Source: Candidatus Bathyarchaeia archaeon
Lineage (GTDB): Archaea > Thermoproteota > Bathyarchaeia > Bathyarchaeales > Bathycorpusculaceae
Length of the DNA stretch: 64,000 nucleotides
Direction: 5' to 3'
Assembly (NCBI GenBank): GCA_038880555.1
Contig: JAVZRN010000002.1
Span: 159,264 to 223,263 of the forward strand
Position numbers and translations under genes: made by a program. Of the stretch, positions 51,730-60,404 are shown one piece after another; positions within the stretch are counted from its first letter, which is position 1, and each line of letters begins with the position of its first letter. Below the pieces are notes generated by a model that was not told where the DNA came from, searched no databases, and saw only the letters and a program-made list of their open reading frames with translations.

Positions 51730-52842
51730 GTGGATAAAAGTTGCAGAATAGCCCTAATCACAATGTTGGCAGCACTTTTGCTGTTTGGCTTGTCCCTTGT
51801 GGTTAACGTTAAAACCGTCAAGGGTTGGAGCGGAACCATAACCATTAGGGCGGATGGAACTATAGAACCGTCTGACGCGCCGATAATAACCTACGACCGC
51901 ATCACCTACACATTGACCGGCAACATAACAACCTCCGGCGACGGCATCGACGTGGAACGAGCCAATATCATAATTGATGGGGCTGGCTACACCATAGAAG
52001 GAAGCGGCGGGGCAGCTGGAATATACCTTATGGAAATTGGGAACGTAATAGTTAAAAATGTAATTATCACGCGCTTTGACTATGGAATTTGGCTTGAAGG
52101 CGCCTTCAACTGCGCCATAATCGGCAATACATTGATGAACAATGTGGAGAACGGAATGGAAATCTGGTGGGAATCCACCAACAACCGCATAATTGGAAAC
52201 AACATAATAAACAATGGCTTGACGGGCATCAACATTGGATATGACTCAAGTTACAACACTTTCTATCATAACAACTTTATGGACAATGGAAGGCATGTAA
52301 CAAGCTATGATTCAATGAACTTTTGGAGCGGCGGCAACTCCGAAGGTAACTATTGGGACGATTATGAAGGCGAAGACGCCGACGGGGATGGAATAGGCGA
52401 CACACCATACTATATTGCAGAGGAAAACTTTGACAATTATCCCCTGATGAGTCCCTTCAGAAGCTTCGACACTCCGCTAGGCTTCAATGTTGACATAGTT
52501 TCCAACTCAACAATAGACTATTTCCAATACTTCACCTCCAACGGAACAATCGTAATACATGCCTCTGAATCGCAAATAGGGCAGACCCACGGGTACTGCA
52601 GAATCACGATACCGCATAGCCTTATGCAACCGCCATTCATCATAAAAGTAAACGACGTTCAAGTGGAGTACACGCTGATATTTGAGAATGAAACATTAAG
52701 CATCATCTATTTTACCTACCCCCACTCAACGATAGAAATAACAATCGTTCCAGAATTCCAAACACTTATGGCGCTTTTGCCTTTGTTAGCGCTTCCCACA
52801 GCCACGATAATCGTCTGGCGTAAAAGAAGAAGGCACTGCTGA
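51730..52842 (+). CDS. Surface beta-helix (NosD-like) protein with PEF-CTERM-like tail
   Basis: Predicted 370-residue exported protein. GTG 51730 with GAGGA seven bases upstream gives a standard signal peptide; ATG 51673 is the longer alternative. A right-handed beta-helix of repeated Asn/Ile units (NVIVKNVIITRF, CAIIGNTLMNN, NRIIGNNIINN) ends with the NosD-type NYWDDYEG and DGIGDTPY calcium-like loop. A second module (about 245-345) matches the one in the cohesin-dockerin protein at 10410. The C-terminus has PEF, a hydrophobic helix and RKRRRHC, a PEF-CTERM-like sorting signal. It is probably a carbohydrate-interacting surface protein. Confidence 0.82.
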   Translation: MDKSCRIALITMLAALLLFGLSLVVNVKTVKGWSGTITIRADGTIEPSDAPIITYDRITYTLTGNITTSGDGIDVERANIIIDGAGYTIEGSGGAAGIYLMEIGNVIVKNVIITRFDYGIWLEGAFNCAIIGNTLMNNVENGMEIWWESTNNRIIGNNIINNGLTGINIGYDSSYNTFYHNNFMDNGRHVTSYDSMNFWSGGNSEGNYWDDYEGEDADGDGIGDTPYYIAEENFDNYPLMSPFRSFDTPLGFNVDIVSNSTIDYFQYFTSNGTIVIHASESQIGQTHGYCRITIPHSLMQPPFIIKVNDVQVEYTLIFENETLSIIYFTYPHSTIEITIVPEFQTLMALLPLLALPTATIIVWRKRRRHC

Positions 52843-52901
52843 AAGGGTTAAGCCACGGCAAAAGAGTTGAATTCGACGATAAAAAGAGGATAGGGTGTAG
52901 G

Positions 52902-53369
52902 TTATTCGGCTGGTTTGAAGTAGGCTATGTCGTTTATTGAGGCTTTTCTTTCGCTGGGCGGTTTGAAAACTGCTTCCACCTTCATTCCAATGTAGACTTT
53001 TTCTGTTTCGCCTATTTTGTGGATTATTCCGCCGTGGGCGCCCTCAAACTTTATTAGCGCGTATATTTGGGGCTTTTCAAGTTTTTTGCCGTCAATGTCT
53101 ATTGCGGCTATTGTATATGTGTAGACTTCGCCTATTTTGCCAACATCAACCCACTCTTCAAGCTTTGCAAAACACCTCTCGCAGTAAAGCCTCGGCGGGA
53201 CAAAGACAACGCCGCATTTCGGGCATTTAGCCCCCATTATGCGGGCGTTTTCCTTAATCTCCTTGAAAAAGCGTTCTCCAGCAATTCCAAGCGTGTAGCG
53301 GTAGTCTGCTTCCATGTGGCCTATCCAGTGGCGGGCGTTAAACGGGTTGGTTATCTTTTCAAGACTCAT
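52902..53369 (-). CDS. Zn-ribbon/OB-fold acyl-CoA-associated protein (DUF35)
   Basis: A 155-residue DUF35 protein: an N-terminal helix (RHWIGHMEADYRYTLGIAG), a zinc ribbon with CPKCGVVFVPPRLYCERC and an OB-fold (VYTYTIAAIDIDG, GMKVEAVFKPP). These proteins bind CoA and partner thiolase-family enzymes. It overlaps the next DUF35 gene by ATGA and ends the minus-strand operon with two thiolase-like proteins. Confidence 0.93.
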   Translation of the reverse strand: MSLEKITNPFNARHWIGHMEADYRYTLGIAGERFFKEIKENARIMGAKCPKCGVVFVPPRLYCERCFAKLEEWVDVGKIGEVYTYTIAAIDIDGKKLEKPQIYALIKFEGAHGGIIHKIGETEKVYIGMKVEAVFKPPSERKASINDIAYFKPAE

Positions 53370-53893
53370 GGGTTTTCACTCTCCTTTACGGGTTTGAAGT
53401 ATTTTATGTCTGTGATGGCGCCTATGCGCTCTTCTGGCGGCTTCCAGACGGCTTTAACACGCATTCCGATTTTGATTTCTTTCCAGTCGCCATACTCCTC
53501 TATGCGGTGGACTATGCCCATGCCTTCAGAGGCGCCGTCCAAGTTTATGATAGCCACCACTATGGGCTCCTTCAGCCTAGAAGCGTCAGCCGCTAAGAAC
53601 GAGACTGAGAATGTGTTGATTACGCCAGTATCCTTCACATAAGTCCACCCATCCGTCGGCTTAAAGCACTTTTCGCAGTAAATCCGCGGCGGAACCATTA
53701 TGCGCTTGCACTTGCTGCATGTCGTGGCGATAATTCGCCCGTTCTTAAGCTCTTCTAGGAAGCGGCTTATGGCTATGCCAGCGCTCCAAGCATATTTGGC
53801 TTTTGGACGAAAACTTTCAAAAAGCACTTTTCCCTCGCGGAAGTCTTTTGTCTCAATCTCCTCGCCAGGAAAATGCTTAATCTTTACACTCAT
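53366..53893 (-). CDS. Zn-ribbon/OB-fold acyl-CoA-associated protein (DUF35)
   Basis: A 175-residue DUF35 protein with CSKCKRIMVPPRIYCEKC as its zinc ribbon and an OB-fold (INTFSVSFLAADAS, GMRVKAVWKPP). It is a paralogue of the protein at 52902 with which it overlaps, and follows the thiolase-like gene at 53910 by 16 bases. Two different DUF35 chains beside two different thiolase-like chains suggest a mixed complex. Confidence 0.93.
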   Translation of the reverse strand: MSVKIKHFPGEEIETKDFREGKVLFESFRPKAKYAWSAGIAISRFLEELKNGRIIATTCSKCKRIMVPPRIYCEKCFKPTDGWTYVKDTGVINTFSVSFLAADASRLKEPIVVAIINLDGASEGMGIVHRIEEYGDWKEIKIGMRVKAVWKPPEERIGAITDIKYFKPVKESENP

Positions 53894-53909
53894 ATTCCAT
53901 TCGCCTCCC

Positions 53910-55076
53910 TTAACGCCTTAACACTATTACTGACCCGTACTGCATTAGGTCACCCCACGCCTGTGCCACGCCGGTTCTGGGGTCTCCGGGCACCTGTCTC
54001 TTGCCAGCCTCACCTCGCAGTTGCCAGAAGATTTCGCACACTTTCATCATGCCAGCCGCTGCTATGGGGTTGCCGCATCCTAACAGCCCGCCTGATGGGC
54101 ATGTTGGCAAGTCTCCGTCCCTTTGGGTTACGCCTTCCCTTGTTAATTTTGGCGCTTCACCCTTCTTGCATAAGAGTAAGCCCTCCATGTGGTGCAACTC
54201 CTTATAATCGAAGGGGTCGTAGGGTTCAGCCACGTCAATTTCTTTAGGCGGATTCTTAATTCCAGCCATTTTGTAAGCCATGCGGGCCGCGTACTCCACA
54301 TAGTCCGGATAATACAAGTCTCGGTCTGTCCAATGGGTTGAGTCTATACACCAGCCGACACCATCAATCCAGACTGGGTTGTCTGTAACCTCTTTGGCCA
54401 CGTCTTCAGAGACGAGCACTGCTGCGGCGGCTCCATCGCTTGTCGGGCTGACGTCTAGGCGTTGAACCGGCCAAGCCATAATCTCAGAGTTTAAAACGTC
54501 CTCCACTGTTATGTTGGCGGCCAGCTGTGCTATGGGGTTGTCTAGGGCGTTCCGCTTGTTTTTAACAGAAACTAGGGCTATGTCCTCCTTCTTTATGTTA
54601 TGCTTATGCATGTAGCGGTGCATTTCCAAAGCAAAAATCCATATTAGGTTCATGCCAATTGGCCGCTCAAGAATTGGGTCGAAGATTGTTGTGAAGGCGT
54701 ATTGCGGATGTGGATAACAAGAGGACATCTTCTCCTCGCAGACAACAAGGCATGTGTCAAACTTTCCAGAGGCTACATGCCACCAACCAGCCAAAGGCGC
54801 AAAAACACCTGTTCCGCCGCCAACATAAACCCTTGTGTACGGTTTGTGATATGCTCCAGCCCCATCCGCCAAATATTCGCCTTTCATGTGGACTCCGTCG
54901 AAGGCGTCTGGCGCCGTTCCCATGACAATGCTTTGGATGTCGCGGAGCTCCATCCCGGCCTGTTCCAAAGCCATCTTAGCCGCGTGGTACGCCAACTCCT
55001 TTCCAGTCTCTTTCAAATTTCTCCTAAATAGGGTTACGCCCGCACCAACTATGGCTACCCTCTTCTTCCCAAACAT
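53910..55076 (-). CDS. Thiolase-fold protein lacking catalytic Cys and His
   Basis: A 388-residue thiolase-superfamily protein from ATG 55076, with GGAGG 11 bases upstream (GTG 55088 and TTG 55085 are alternatives). The fold is clear (VAIVGAGVT opening, SPTSDGAAAAVLVSED, PSGGLLGCGNPIAAAG). Aligned with the active-looking enzyme at 56407, the nucleophilic Cys position is Gly (VYVGGGTGVF) and the catalytic His of GHP is Asn (GNP). It is therefore unlikely to be a normal thiolase; an aldolase-like or structural role with its DUF35 and thiolase-like partners is more likely. Confidence 0.9.
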   Translation of the reverse strand: MFGKKRVAIVGAGVTLFRRNLKETGKELAYHAAKMALEQAGMELRDIQSIVMGTAPDAFDGVHMKGEYLADGAGAYHKPYTRVYVGGGTGVFAPLAGWWHVASGKFDTCLVVCEEKMSSCYPHPQYAFTTIFDPILERPIGMNLIWIFALEMHRYMHKHNIKKEDIALVSVKNKRNALDNPIAQLAANITVEDVLNSEIMAWPVQRLDVSPTSDGAAAAVLVSEDVAKEVTDNPVWIDGVGWCIDSTHWTDRDLYYPDYVEYAARMAYKMAGIKNPPKEIDVAEPYDPFDYKELHHMEGLLLCKKGEAPKLTREGVTQRDGDLPTCPSGGLLGCGNPIAAAGMMKVCEIFWQLRGEAGKRQVPGDPRTGVAQAWGDLMQYGSVIVLRR

Positions 55077-55091
55077 GCCTTTCAACACCTC

Positions 55092-56249
55092 CTACTTAAC
55101 ATTGCTTAAAACCGCCACCGCGCCTGTTGCCGTTGGGATTCCCCGCCATGTGTGGGCTAAACCCACCTCTGCATCCTCGACTTGCCTAGAGCCAGCTTCA
55201 CCTCTAAGCTGTAATACGACTTCAAGCACTTTCTGCAGTCCAGAAGCCTCCAGCCCATAACCCATTCCAAGCAGTCCTCCAGACGGGTTTACTGGGAACT
55301 CGCCGTCTAAGGCTGTTAGGCCTTCCTCTGTTAGTTTGCCAGCTATGCCATAATCACACAGTTTTAAGGCTTCCATGTGCTGAAGCTCTTTATAGGCGAA
55401 CATGTCGTGAATTTCAGCAAAGTCTATATCCCTCCACGGATTGGTGATTTTAGCCTCTTTGTAGGCCATCTCAGCCGCCAACCTCGTGTAAACAGCCCTT
55501 GTCCAGTCTCTGGTTTCTAGGCTTGGGGTTTCGGTGCACCATCCAACGCCTTTGACCCAGACGGGCTTGTCGGTAAGCTTTTCAGCAACCTTTTCAGACG
55601 CTAGAACCAAGACTATGCAGCCGTCTGCCGGTGTGCTTATCTCCAGCTTTTTCAGCGGGTGGAAAAGCTTCTCAGAATGCATGACTTGATCTAGGGTTAT
55701 GTCTGCGCCATAAGCCGCGTACGGGTTCAGTATGGCGTTTCTCCTGTTTTTGACCACAACTTGGGCGCACTGCTCCTCAGTCGTGCCAGTATCATGCAAA
55801 TAACGGTTCATCTCCAAACCAGCAATGTAGTAGGGATGTCCGCCCAAAGGCCTGTTAAAAATTGGATCAAGCCCAAACTGCACAATATCCATGTATGTTA
55901 GTATGTCTGAGGCTTTGCTATGGGCTTCCACGACAACGGTGTCAAAAAAGCCGGTCTTTATCAGCATGTAGGCTGTTGCCAATCCAAGCATGCCGTCGCC
56001 GGAAACCGTGAACAGGTGGCGTAGGGCTGCGCCAAGCTGGTCTGGGACGAACTCGTCGAATATGCTGAAGCCTTCCAAATAGTCTTCGGCGCATGTCACA
56101 AAAACGTCTATGTCCTCTCTAGGATTTATTCCACCGGCGTCCTCATAGGCTTTAACAGCCGCCTCAAACATCAACTCCTTGTAGGAAAGCTCTGGCGTTA
56201 TTGGTCTAAAGCCGACACATCCAACACCAACAATTGCCACTTCGCTCAT
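55092..56249 (-). CDS. Thiolase-fold protein with altered active site
   Basis: A 385-residue thiolase-superfamily protein from ATG 56249, which has AAGGAG five bases upstream; ATG 56273 is the longer alternative. The Cys-loop reads LFTVSGDGMLGL, so the nucleophile position is Val or Ser rather than Cys, and the GHP histidine is Tyr (GMGYGLEASG). The steroid side-chain aldolase Ltp2, a thiolase-fold protein working with a DUF35 partner, has lost the thiolase Cys and uses tyrosines, so a related lyase chemistry is possible. It precedes the second thiolase-like gene by 15 bases. Confidence 0.9.
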   Translation of the reverse strand: MSEVAIVGVGCVGFRPITPELSYKELMFEAAVKAYEDAGGINPREDIDVFVTCAEDYLEGFSIFDEFVPDQLGAALRHLFTVSGDGMLGLATAYMLIKTGFFDTVVVEAHSKASDILTYMDIVQFGLDPIFNRPLGGHPYYIAGLEMNRYLHDTGTTEEQCAQVVVKNRRNAILNPYAAYGADITLDQVMHSEKLFHPLKKLEISTPADGCIVLVLASEKVAEKLTDKPVWVKGVGWCTETPSLETRDWTRAVYTRLAAEMAYKEAKITNPWRDIDFAEIHDMFAYKELQHMEALKLCDYGIAGKLTEEGLTALDGEFPVNPSGGLLGMGYGLEASGLQKVLEVVLQLRGEAGSRQVEDAEVGLAHTWRGIPTATGAVAVLSNVK

Positions 56250-56344
56250 AATTTCTCCTTCCCTTTCCTCCATTTTAGAGGCTATAGTTTAAACCAGTGT
56301 TCACATAAAACTTTTCGTGGAAAACAAGCCTAAGCGTTGAAGAA

Positions 56345-56354
56345 ACTTAAATAC
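56345..56354 (+). promoter_or_regulatory. Putative TATA box of the plus-strand thiolase operon
   Basis: ACTTAAATAC lies about 55-60 bases before TTG 56407, and TCGGGAGAAG (56391-56400) is placed as ribosome-binding site. This supports the TTG start. Confidence 0.4.
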
Positions 56355-56406
56355 TTGTTCACAACTATGGATTTTCTCCACAAGGCAACTTCGGGAGAAG
56401 TTTAAT

Positions 56407-57579
56407 TTGAAGGGAAAACCCCTAGCCTCAATAGTTTCTGCAGGCTTGTCAAAATTCGGGAGGCTTGAAGGCTTATACGCCCGTGAAATTTTCGCCCAAG
56501 CGGCAAAGGAGGCTTATGAACGCTGTCCAAAACTAGACCCGAAACGGGACATAAAAGCCCTATTTATTGGGCATATGGGCGAATCCTATGAGCATCAAGG
56601 GCACACAGGCGCGACAGCAGCAGACTGGGCTGGACTGCTGCATATACCAGCAACGAGAACCGAGGCGGCTTGCAGCTCTTCTGGTGCGGCCTTAAGGGCA
56701 GCCATATTTGCTGTTGCCTCGGGCTTGTGCGATGTTGTCATGGCTGGTGGCGTTGAGAAAATGACTCATCGAAGCACCCCCGAAGTCACGGAGTTTCTGG
56801 CTATGGCTTCGGATTTCCCCTTCGAACAGTGGCACGGCATAACCTTTCCAGGACTTTTTGCATTGATGGCAACAGCCCACATGCACAAGTATGGCACAAC
56901 AGAAGTGCAGTTGGCTCATGTTGCCGTAAAAAACCATTATAATGGAAGCCTAAACCCCAAGGCCCACATGCAAAAAGAGATAACCCTAGAACAAGCCCTA
57001 TCATCGCGGGTTATCGCCTGGCCCCTAAAACTCTATGATTGTTCGCTAATAACGGATGGAGCAAGCTGCCTCATACTGACAAAGCCTGAACTAGCCAAAA
57101 AATTCACGGACACACCAGTCCACATAATTGGAAGCGGACAGGCAAGCGACACAATTGGCATTTATGAAAGAGACGATTTCACGTCGCTTAGGGCCGCAAA
57201 ACTAGCTGCAAAACAAGCCTACGAAATGGCTGGCGTAACGCCAGAAGACATTGACGTGGCTGAAGTGCACGACTGCTTCACCATAGCCGAAATAATAGCC
57301 TACGAGGATTTAGGCTTCTGCAAGCCAGGCGAAGGTGGACGCTTAGCCGAAAAAGGCGAAACAACCTTGAAGGGCAGAATCCCCGTAAACACAAGCGGAG
57401 GCCTAAAAGCGAAGGGCCACCCAGTAGGCGCCACAGGAACAGCCCAAGCCTACGAAATATACTTACAGCTTACTGGGCAGGCTGGCAAGCGACAGGTGGC
57501 AGACGCCGAAATAGGCTTAACCCATAATGTTGGGGGTTCAGGCGCCACAGCCACCGTTCACATCTATAAAAGGGGGTGA
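56407..57579 (+). CDS. Acetyl-CoA acetyltransferase-type thiolase
   Basis: A 390-residue thiolase from TTG 56407, with GGGAGAAG upstream. Catalytic residues are present: Cys89 in EAACSSSG and His338 in AKGHPVGATG. The C-terminal loop reads THNVGGSGAT, with His/Asn where many bacterial thiolases have Cys; this is normal in the archaeal and SCP-x type. It condenses or cleaves 3-oxoacyl-CoA. The DUF35 partner follows nine bases later and would bridge it to a CoA-using enzyme such as HMG-CoA synthase, which is not in the window. Confidence 0.94.
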   Translation: MKGKPLASIVSAGLSKFGRLEGLYAREIFAQAAKEAYERCPKLDPKRDIKALFIGHMGESYEHQGHTGATAADWAGLLHIPATRTEAACSSSGAALRAAIFAVASGLCDVVMAGGVEKMTHRSTPEVTEFLAMASDFPFEQWHGITFPGLFALMATAHMHKYGTTEVQLAHVAVKNHYNGSLNPKAHMQKEITLEQALSSRVIAWPLKLYDCSLITDGASCLILTKPELAKKFTDTPVHIIGSGQASDTIGIYERDDFTSLRAAKLAAKQAYEMAGVTPEDIDVAEVHDCFTIAEIIAYEDLGFCKPGEGGRLAEKGETTLKGRIPVNTSGGLKAKGHPVGATGTAQAYEIYLQLTGQAGKRQVADAEIGLTHNVGGSGATATVHIYKRG

Positions 57580-57588
57580 AAAGGGCGC

Positions 57589-57993
57589 ATGACAGAACAG
57601 CCACAAAACTTCACAATTGAACAGTTCTACAAAAACATAAGCCAGAAAAAGCTGTTGGGTGGAAAATGCCGAAAATGCGGAAAAATCCACCTGCCGCCAA
57701 GACCATTATGCGACAAATGCCTATCAACAGAATTCGAATGGGTTGAACTCCCAAAAACTGGCAAGCTTCTGACATATACGATAATCCACGTGGCGCCAAC
57801 CCAATTCCAAAGCATGACACCATACGCAGTAGGCATAATCCAACTAGAAAACGGCGTAAAAATCCCAGGAATGATAAAAAACGTGCCCCTAGACAAAATA
57901 AGGGTTGGAATGCCCCTAAAAATGGAGTTCGAAGAACCCCAACAGACCCAACAATGGCCCCAATGGCCAAGATACCACTTTAAACCGCTTTAG
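57589..57993 (+). CDS. Zn-ribbon/OB-fold acyl-CoA-associated protein (DUF35)
   Basis: A 134-residue DUF35 partner of the preceding thiolase: helix (QNFTIEQFYKNISQKK), zinc ribbon CRKCGKIHLPPRPLCDKC, OB-fold (LLTYTIIHVAPTQFQ, GMPLKMEFEEP). It is shorter than the two on the opposite strand. The gene ends five bases from the nucleotidyltransferase gene, convergent. Confidence 0.94.
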   Translation: MTEQPQNFTIEQFYKNISQKKLLGGKCRKCGKIHLPPRPLCDKCLSTEFEWVELPKTGKLLTYTIIHVAPTQFQSMTPYAVGIIQLENGVKIPGMIKNVPLDKIRVGMPLKMEFEEPQQTQQWPQWPRYHFKPL

Positions 57994-57998
57994 CAATT

Positions 57999-58325
57999 TT
58001 ATCTTCTGCGAAATAGAATTTTCTTTCCTTTTTCGACGGCTTCTTGGACGACTATGCTTTTGTTTTTGAGTTTTTCAAATTCTTTTGGTGTGAATCCGAA
58101 GGCTTCCAGCATCACATCGTGCTTCCAGCTCTTCTGCAATATTAGCATTCTTCTTTCGAAGGGCATCCCATCAAAATCCTTTGAAACCACTATTAGGTCT
58201 ATGTCGCTGTCTTTTAATCTCTCGCCATAAACTGTTGAGCCGAAGAGGATGGCAAATTCAACTTTAATTGGCAAGCTTCTTAAGTAGCGCCTTACTTCCC
58301 TTTCGATATAAGTTTCTGAAAGCAA
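57999..58325 (-). CDS. MNT-type nucleotidyltransferase (antitoxin of HEPN/MNT pair)
   Basis: A 108-residue minimal nucleotidyltransferase with GSTVYGERLKDSDIDL (Gly29-Ser30, Asp41 and Asp43), the metal-binding motif of the family. In HEPN/MNT modules the MNT enzyme adds AMP to the HEPN toxin and silences it. It overlaps the preceding HEPN gene by 34 bases, as is common in these pairs. Start ATG 58325. Confidence 0.93.
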   Translation of the reverse strand: MLSETYIEREVRRYLRSLPIKVEFAILFGSTVYGERLKDSDIDLIVVSKDFDGMPFERRMLILQKSWKHDVMLEAFGFTPKEFEKLKNKSIVVQEAVEKGKKILFRRR

Positions 58326-58707
58326 TCGAAAATCCTCCTGGTTTTCGTTAAGCTTTCTTTTGCAAACTTCTTGGTTATTATTTCGCTGGGCAATCCCATT
58401 GCAATGTCTGGATAACGCGTTATAAAGTAGTATGGTGATATAAGCGAAAGGAAATCCTTAAGCTCCTCATCTATTGGGACGTATTTCTCCAACGGCTTGT
58501 AGAGGGTTGTAAGTTTATGGTTTTAACAGGCCTCTTTTTAAGAAGCTCAATGGATAAGCCCTTAAACAATTTTTCTAGGGCTTGTTGACAGTTGAAGACA
58601 CAGTCTTCGTAGAAGCCGAGCTCCAGGTATTTTTCAGCCTTTGTTAAGCACCTTTTTGCATCCTCAATCCACCATGTGGATTCTTCCCTCATCAGCTCTT
58701 TCTCCAC
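58292..58707 (-). pseudogene. HEPN-domain gene with internal frameshift
   Basis: The first part (58471-58707, starting near GTG 58707 or ATG 58692) encodes the HEPN start (WWIEDAKRCLTKAEKYLELG, CVFNCQQALEKLFKG). The second part (58292-58492) holds the family end (YYFITRYPDIA, ESLTKTRRIFDCF). Translation joins smoothly if one base is restored near 58520 (RPVKT then KLTTLYKPLEK), so the gene has lost a single base. Either the HEPN protein is inactive or the base is a sequencing error. The MNT gene downstream is intact. Confidence 0.8.
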
Positions 58708-58752
58708 AAATAATTCGCCAAGCTTATTCTGAAAAATAGTCTCCGCTTTCTA

Positions 58753-59436
58753 TTAAATGCTTTTGGAGATGTTTATTTGCTCTATTAGGGTTGGTACGTC
58801 GGTTATCGTTGTTATTATGTAGTTTGCTCCCGCGTCTACCAGTTCTTTTTGTGTTGACATGCCTGGTAGGGCTACTGCTATTGCGCCCAGTTCTTTTGCG
58901 CATTTCATGTCTGCTGGGCTGTCTCCCACGACTAAAGCTTCTTTCGGGTTTACTTCCAGCGCTTTTAATGTGGCTTCTAGGTGTTCTGTGTTGGGTTTAA
59001 CATTTTTTACGGCGTCTCTTGTGGTTACTGTGTCAAAAAACTTGTCTATCCCAAATTTTTTGAGGATGTAGCTCGCTGATTTTTGGCTGTTGACTGTGCA
59101 TATACCAATTTTTAATCCCATAACCCTTAAGGCTTTTAGAACTTCTGTTATGCCTGGCTGGAGGCTTGTGGTTTTTGCCGCCTCTAACTCGTATTTTTCA
59201 GCAATTGCTAGGGCTTTCCGGCGAACTTCTTCTATTTTGGCCGTTGTTTTTCCGTTGTTCTTCATGAAAATTTCCATTTTCTTTAACATTTCGAATATGC
59301 TTTCGTTTATGGATAGCACCGAGGCTGGCATCCCTTCCTTTATTAGGAAGCTTCTAACTTCAGCTCTGACAGCCCCAAAGTCTATGTTAAATTTCACTAT
59401 TGTTCCATCTAGGTCGAAGACAACAGCCCTAATCAT
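58753..59436 (-). CDS. HAD-family hydrolase (phosphoglycolate phosphatase-like)
   Basis: A 227-residue HAD phosphatase with motif I DLDGT (Asp8, Asp10), motif II near GICTVNSQ, Lys of motif III in NVKPNTEHL, and motif IV VVGDSPADM. The helical cap (about 20-90) is of the C1 type. Substrates in this subfamily are small phosphates such as phosphoglycolate; this one is not determined. Start ATG 59436. It stands in its own transcription unit. Confidence 0.9.
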   Translation of the reverse strand: MIRAVVFDLDGTIVKFNIDFGAVRAEVRSFLIKEGMPASVLSINESIFEMLKKMEIFMKNNGKTTAKIEEVRRKALAIAEKYELEAAKTTSLQPGITEVLKALRVMGLKIGICTVNSQKSASYILKKFGIDKFFDTVTTRDAVKNVKPNTEHLEATLKALEVNPKEALVVGDSPADMKCAKELGAIAVALPGMSTQKELVDAGANYIITTITDVPTLIEQINISKSI

Positions 59437-59578
59437 CCCTTAGCCCTCAGCTCTTTTGAATTTGTAGCCTAACAGAATCGTTAAAGATAAACTTTACCAA
59501 AAGTTCTTTCAGTGGTTGTTTTCGCCAAGTAAAACCTTATTTCAGATGGAGCATACCGCATCATGTGGTGTTTGCGGG

Positions 59579-60127
59579 ATGGAAGTGTTTGAGGCTGTTC
59601 AAGTTAGGCGTTCAGTGAGAGCTTATCAGCCGACACCAATACCGAAGGAAAAGCTTTTGCGGGTTTTGGAGGCTGGTAGGCTTGCACCTTCAGCCGGCAA
59701 CATTCAGCCTTGGCACTTCATAGTTGTTACCGATGCTGAAAAGCGGGAGAGGCTTGCCCAAGCCAGATTCGCGAAATTCCTTAAAGAGGCGCCAGTCGTT
59801 ATTGTTGGTTGCGGCGACCAGAGGGCTTCGCCAAAATGGTTTGGAGTGGATGTTGCCATAGCCGTGCAAAACATGGTTTTAACAGCCACAAGCATGGGTC
59901 TTGGGACATGCTGGGTTGGAAGCTTCGATGAAAATCAAGTGCGTGAATTACTAAAAATTCCGGAAAACTACCGTGTTGTGGCGCTGTTGGCGCTGGGCTA
60001 CCCTAAAAAGAAATTCGACTTGACAGGCAAGGTGCTTCACTTGATTAGGCGTAGGAAACCGCTAGAAAAAATTGTAAGCTTCGAAGAGTTTGGGAAGCCT
60101 CAAGACGTCGGTGGCTCTGAAGAGTAA
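59579..60127 (+). CDS. Nitroreductase family FMN protein
   Basis: A 182-residue FMN-dependent oxidoreductase. ATG 59579 is chosen because the product then begins MEVFEAVQVRRSVRAY, as typical of the family; a frame from 59516 would add 21 unlikely residues. Flavin-binding Arg/Ser residues lie at RRSVRAY (10-16) and LAPSAGNIQPWHF near 37; MGLGTCWVG is the late motif. It uses NAD(P)H to reduce an unknown acceptor. Confidence 0.92.
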   Translation: MEVFEAVQVRRSVRAYQPTPIPKEKLLRVLEAGRLAPSAGNIQPWHFIVVTDAEKRERLAQARFAKFLKEAPVVIVGCGDQRASPKWFGVDVAIAVQNMVLTATSMGLGTCWVGSFDENQVRELLKIPENYRVVALLALGYPKKKFDLTGKVLHLIRRRKPLEKIVSFEEFGKPQDVGGSEE

Positions 60128-60169
60128 ACCGAATAACCAACTTTCGCGAATATTCTTCTATGATGAGTT

Positions 60170-60397
60170 ATGAGCCTTGAAGAATACGCTAAAGAGAAAC
60201 TTTGGCCCATACTTGTCGAGACTGTTCACGCCATGGTTATGTATCCCCATCATAAGGCTTACACGAGGGATGTTCTGCTCCATGAGAATCCGGATATTAC
60301 ACCTTCTGAGCTTGCATCTAGGCTTGGCATCCCCCTTGGCGAGGCGCTAGTAATCCTTTACGAATTAAAAAACGAGAAGGGAGGCGTTAGCCCTTAA
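60170..60397 (+). CDS. Small helix-turn-helix protein
   Basis: A 75-residue protein with an N-terminal amphipathic helix (YAKEKLWPILVETVHAM) and a helix-turn-helix (ITPSELASRLGIPLGEALVILYEL). It resembles the small DtxR/MarR-like winged helix N-domains of archaea but lacks a clear wing. It starts at ATG 60170, 42 bases after the nitroreductase gene. It may regulate a neighbouring gene or be a compact DNA-binding protein. Confidence 0.7.
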   Translation: MSLEEYAKEKLWPILVETVHAMVMYPHHKAYTRDVLLHENPDITPSELASRLGIPLGEALVILYELKNEKGGVSP

Positions 60398-60404
60398 GGT
60401 TCTG

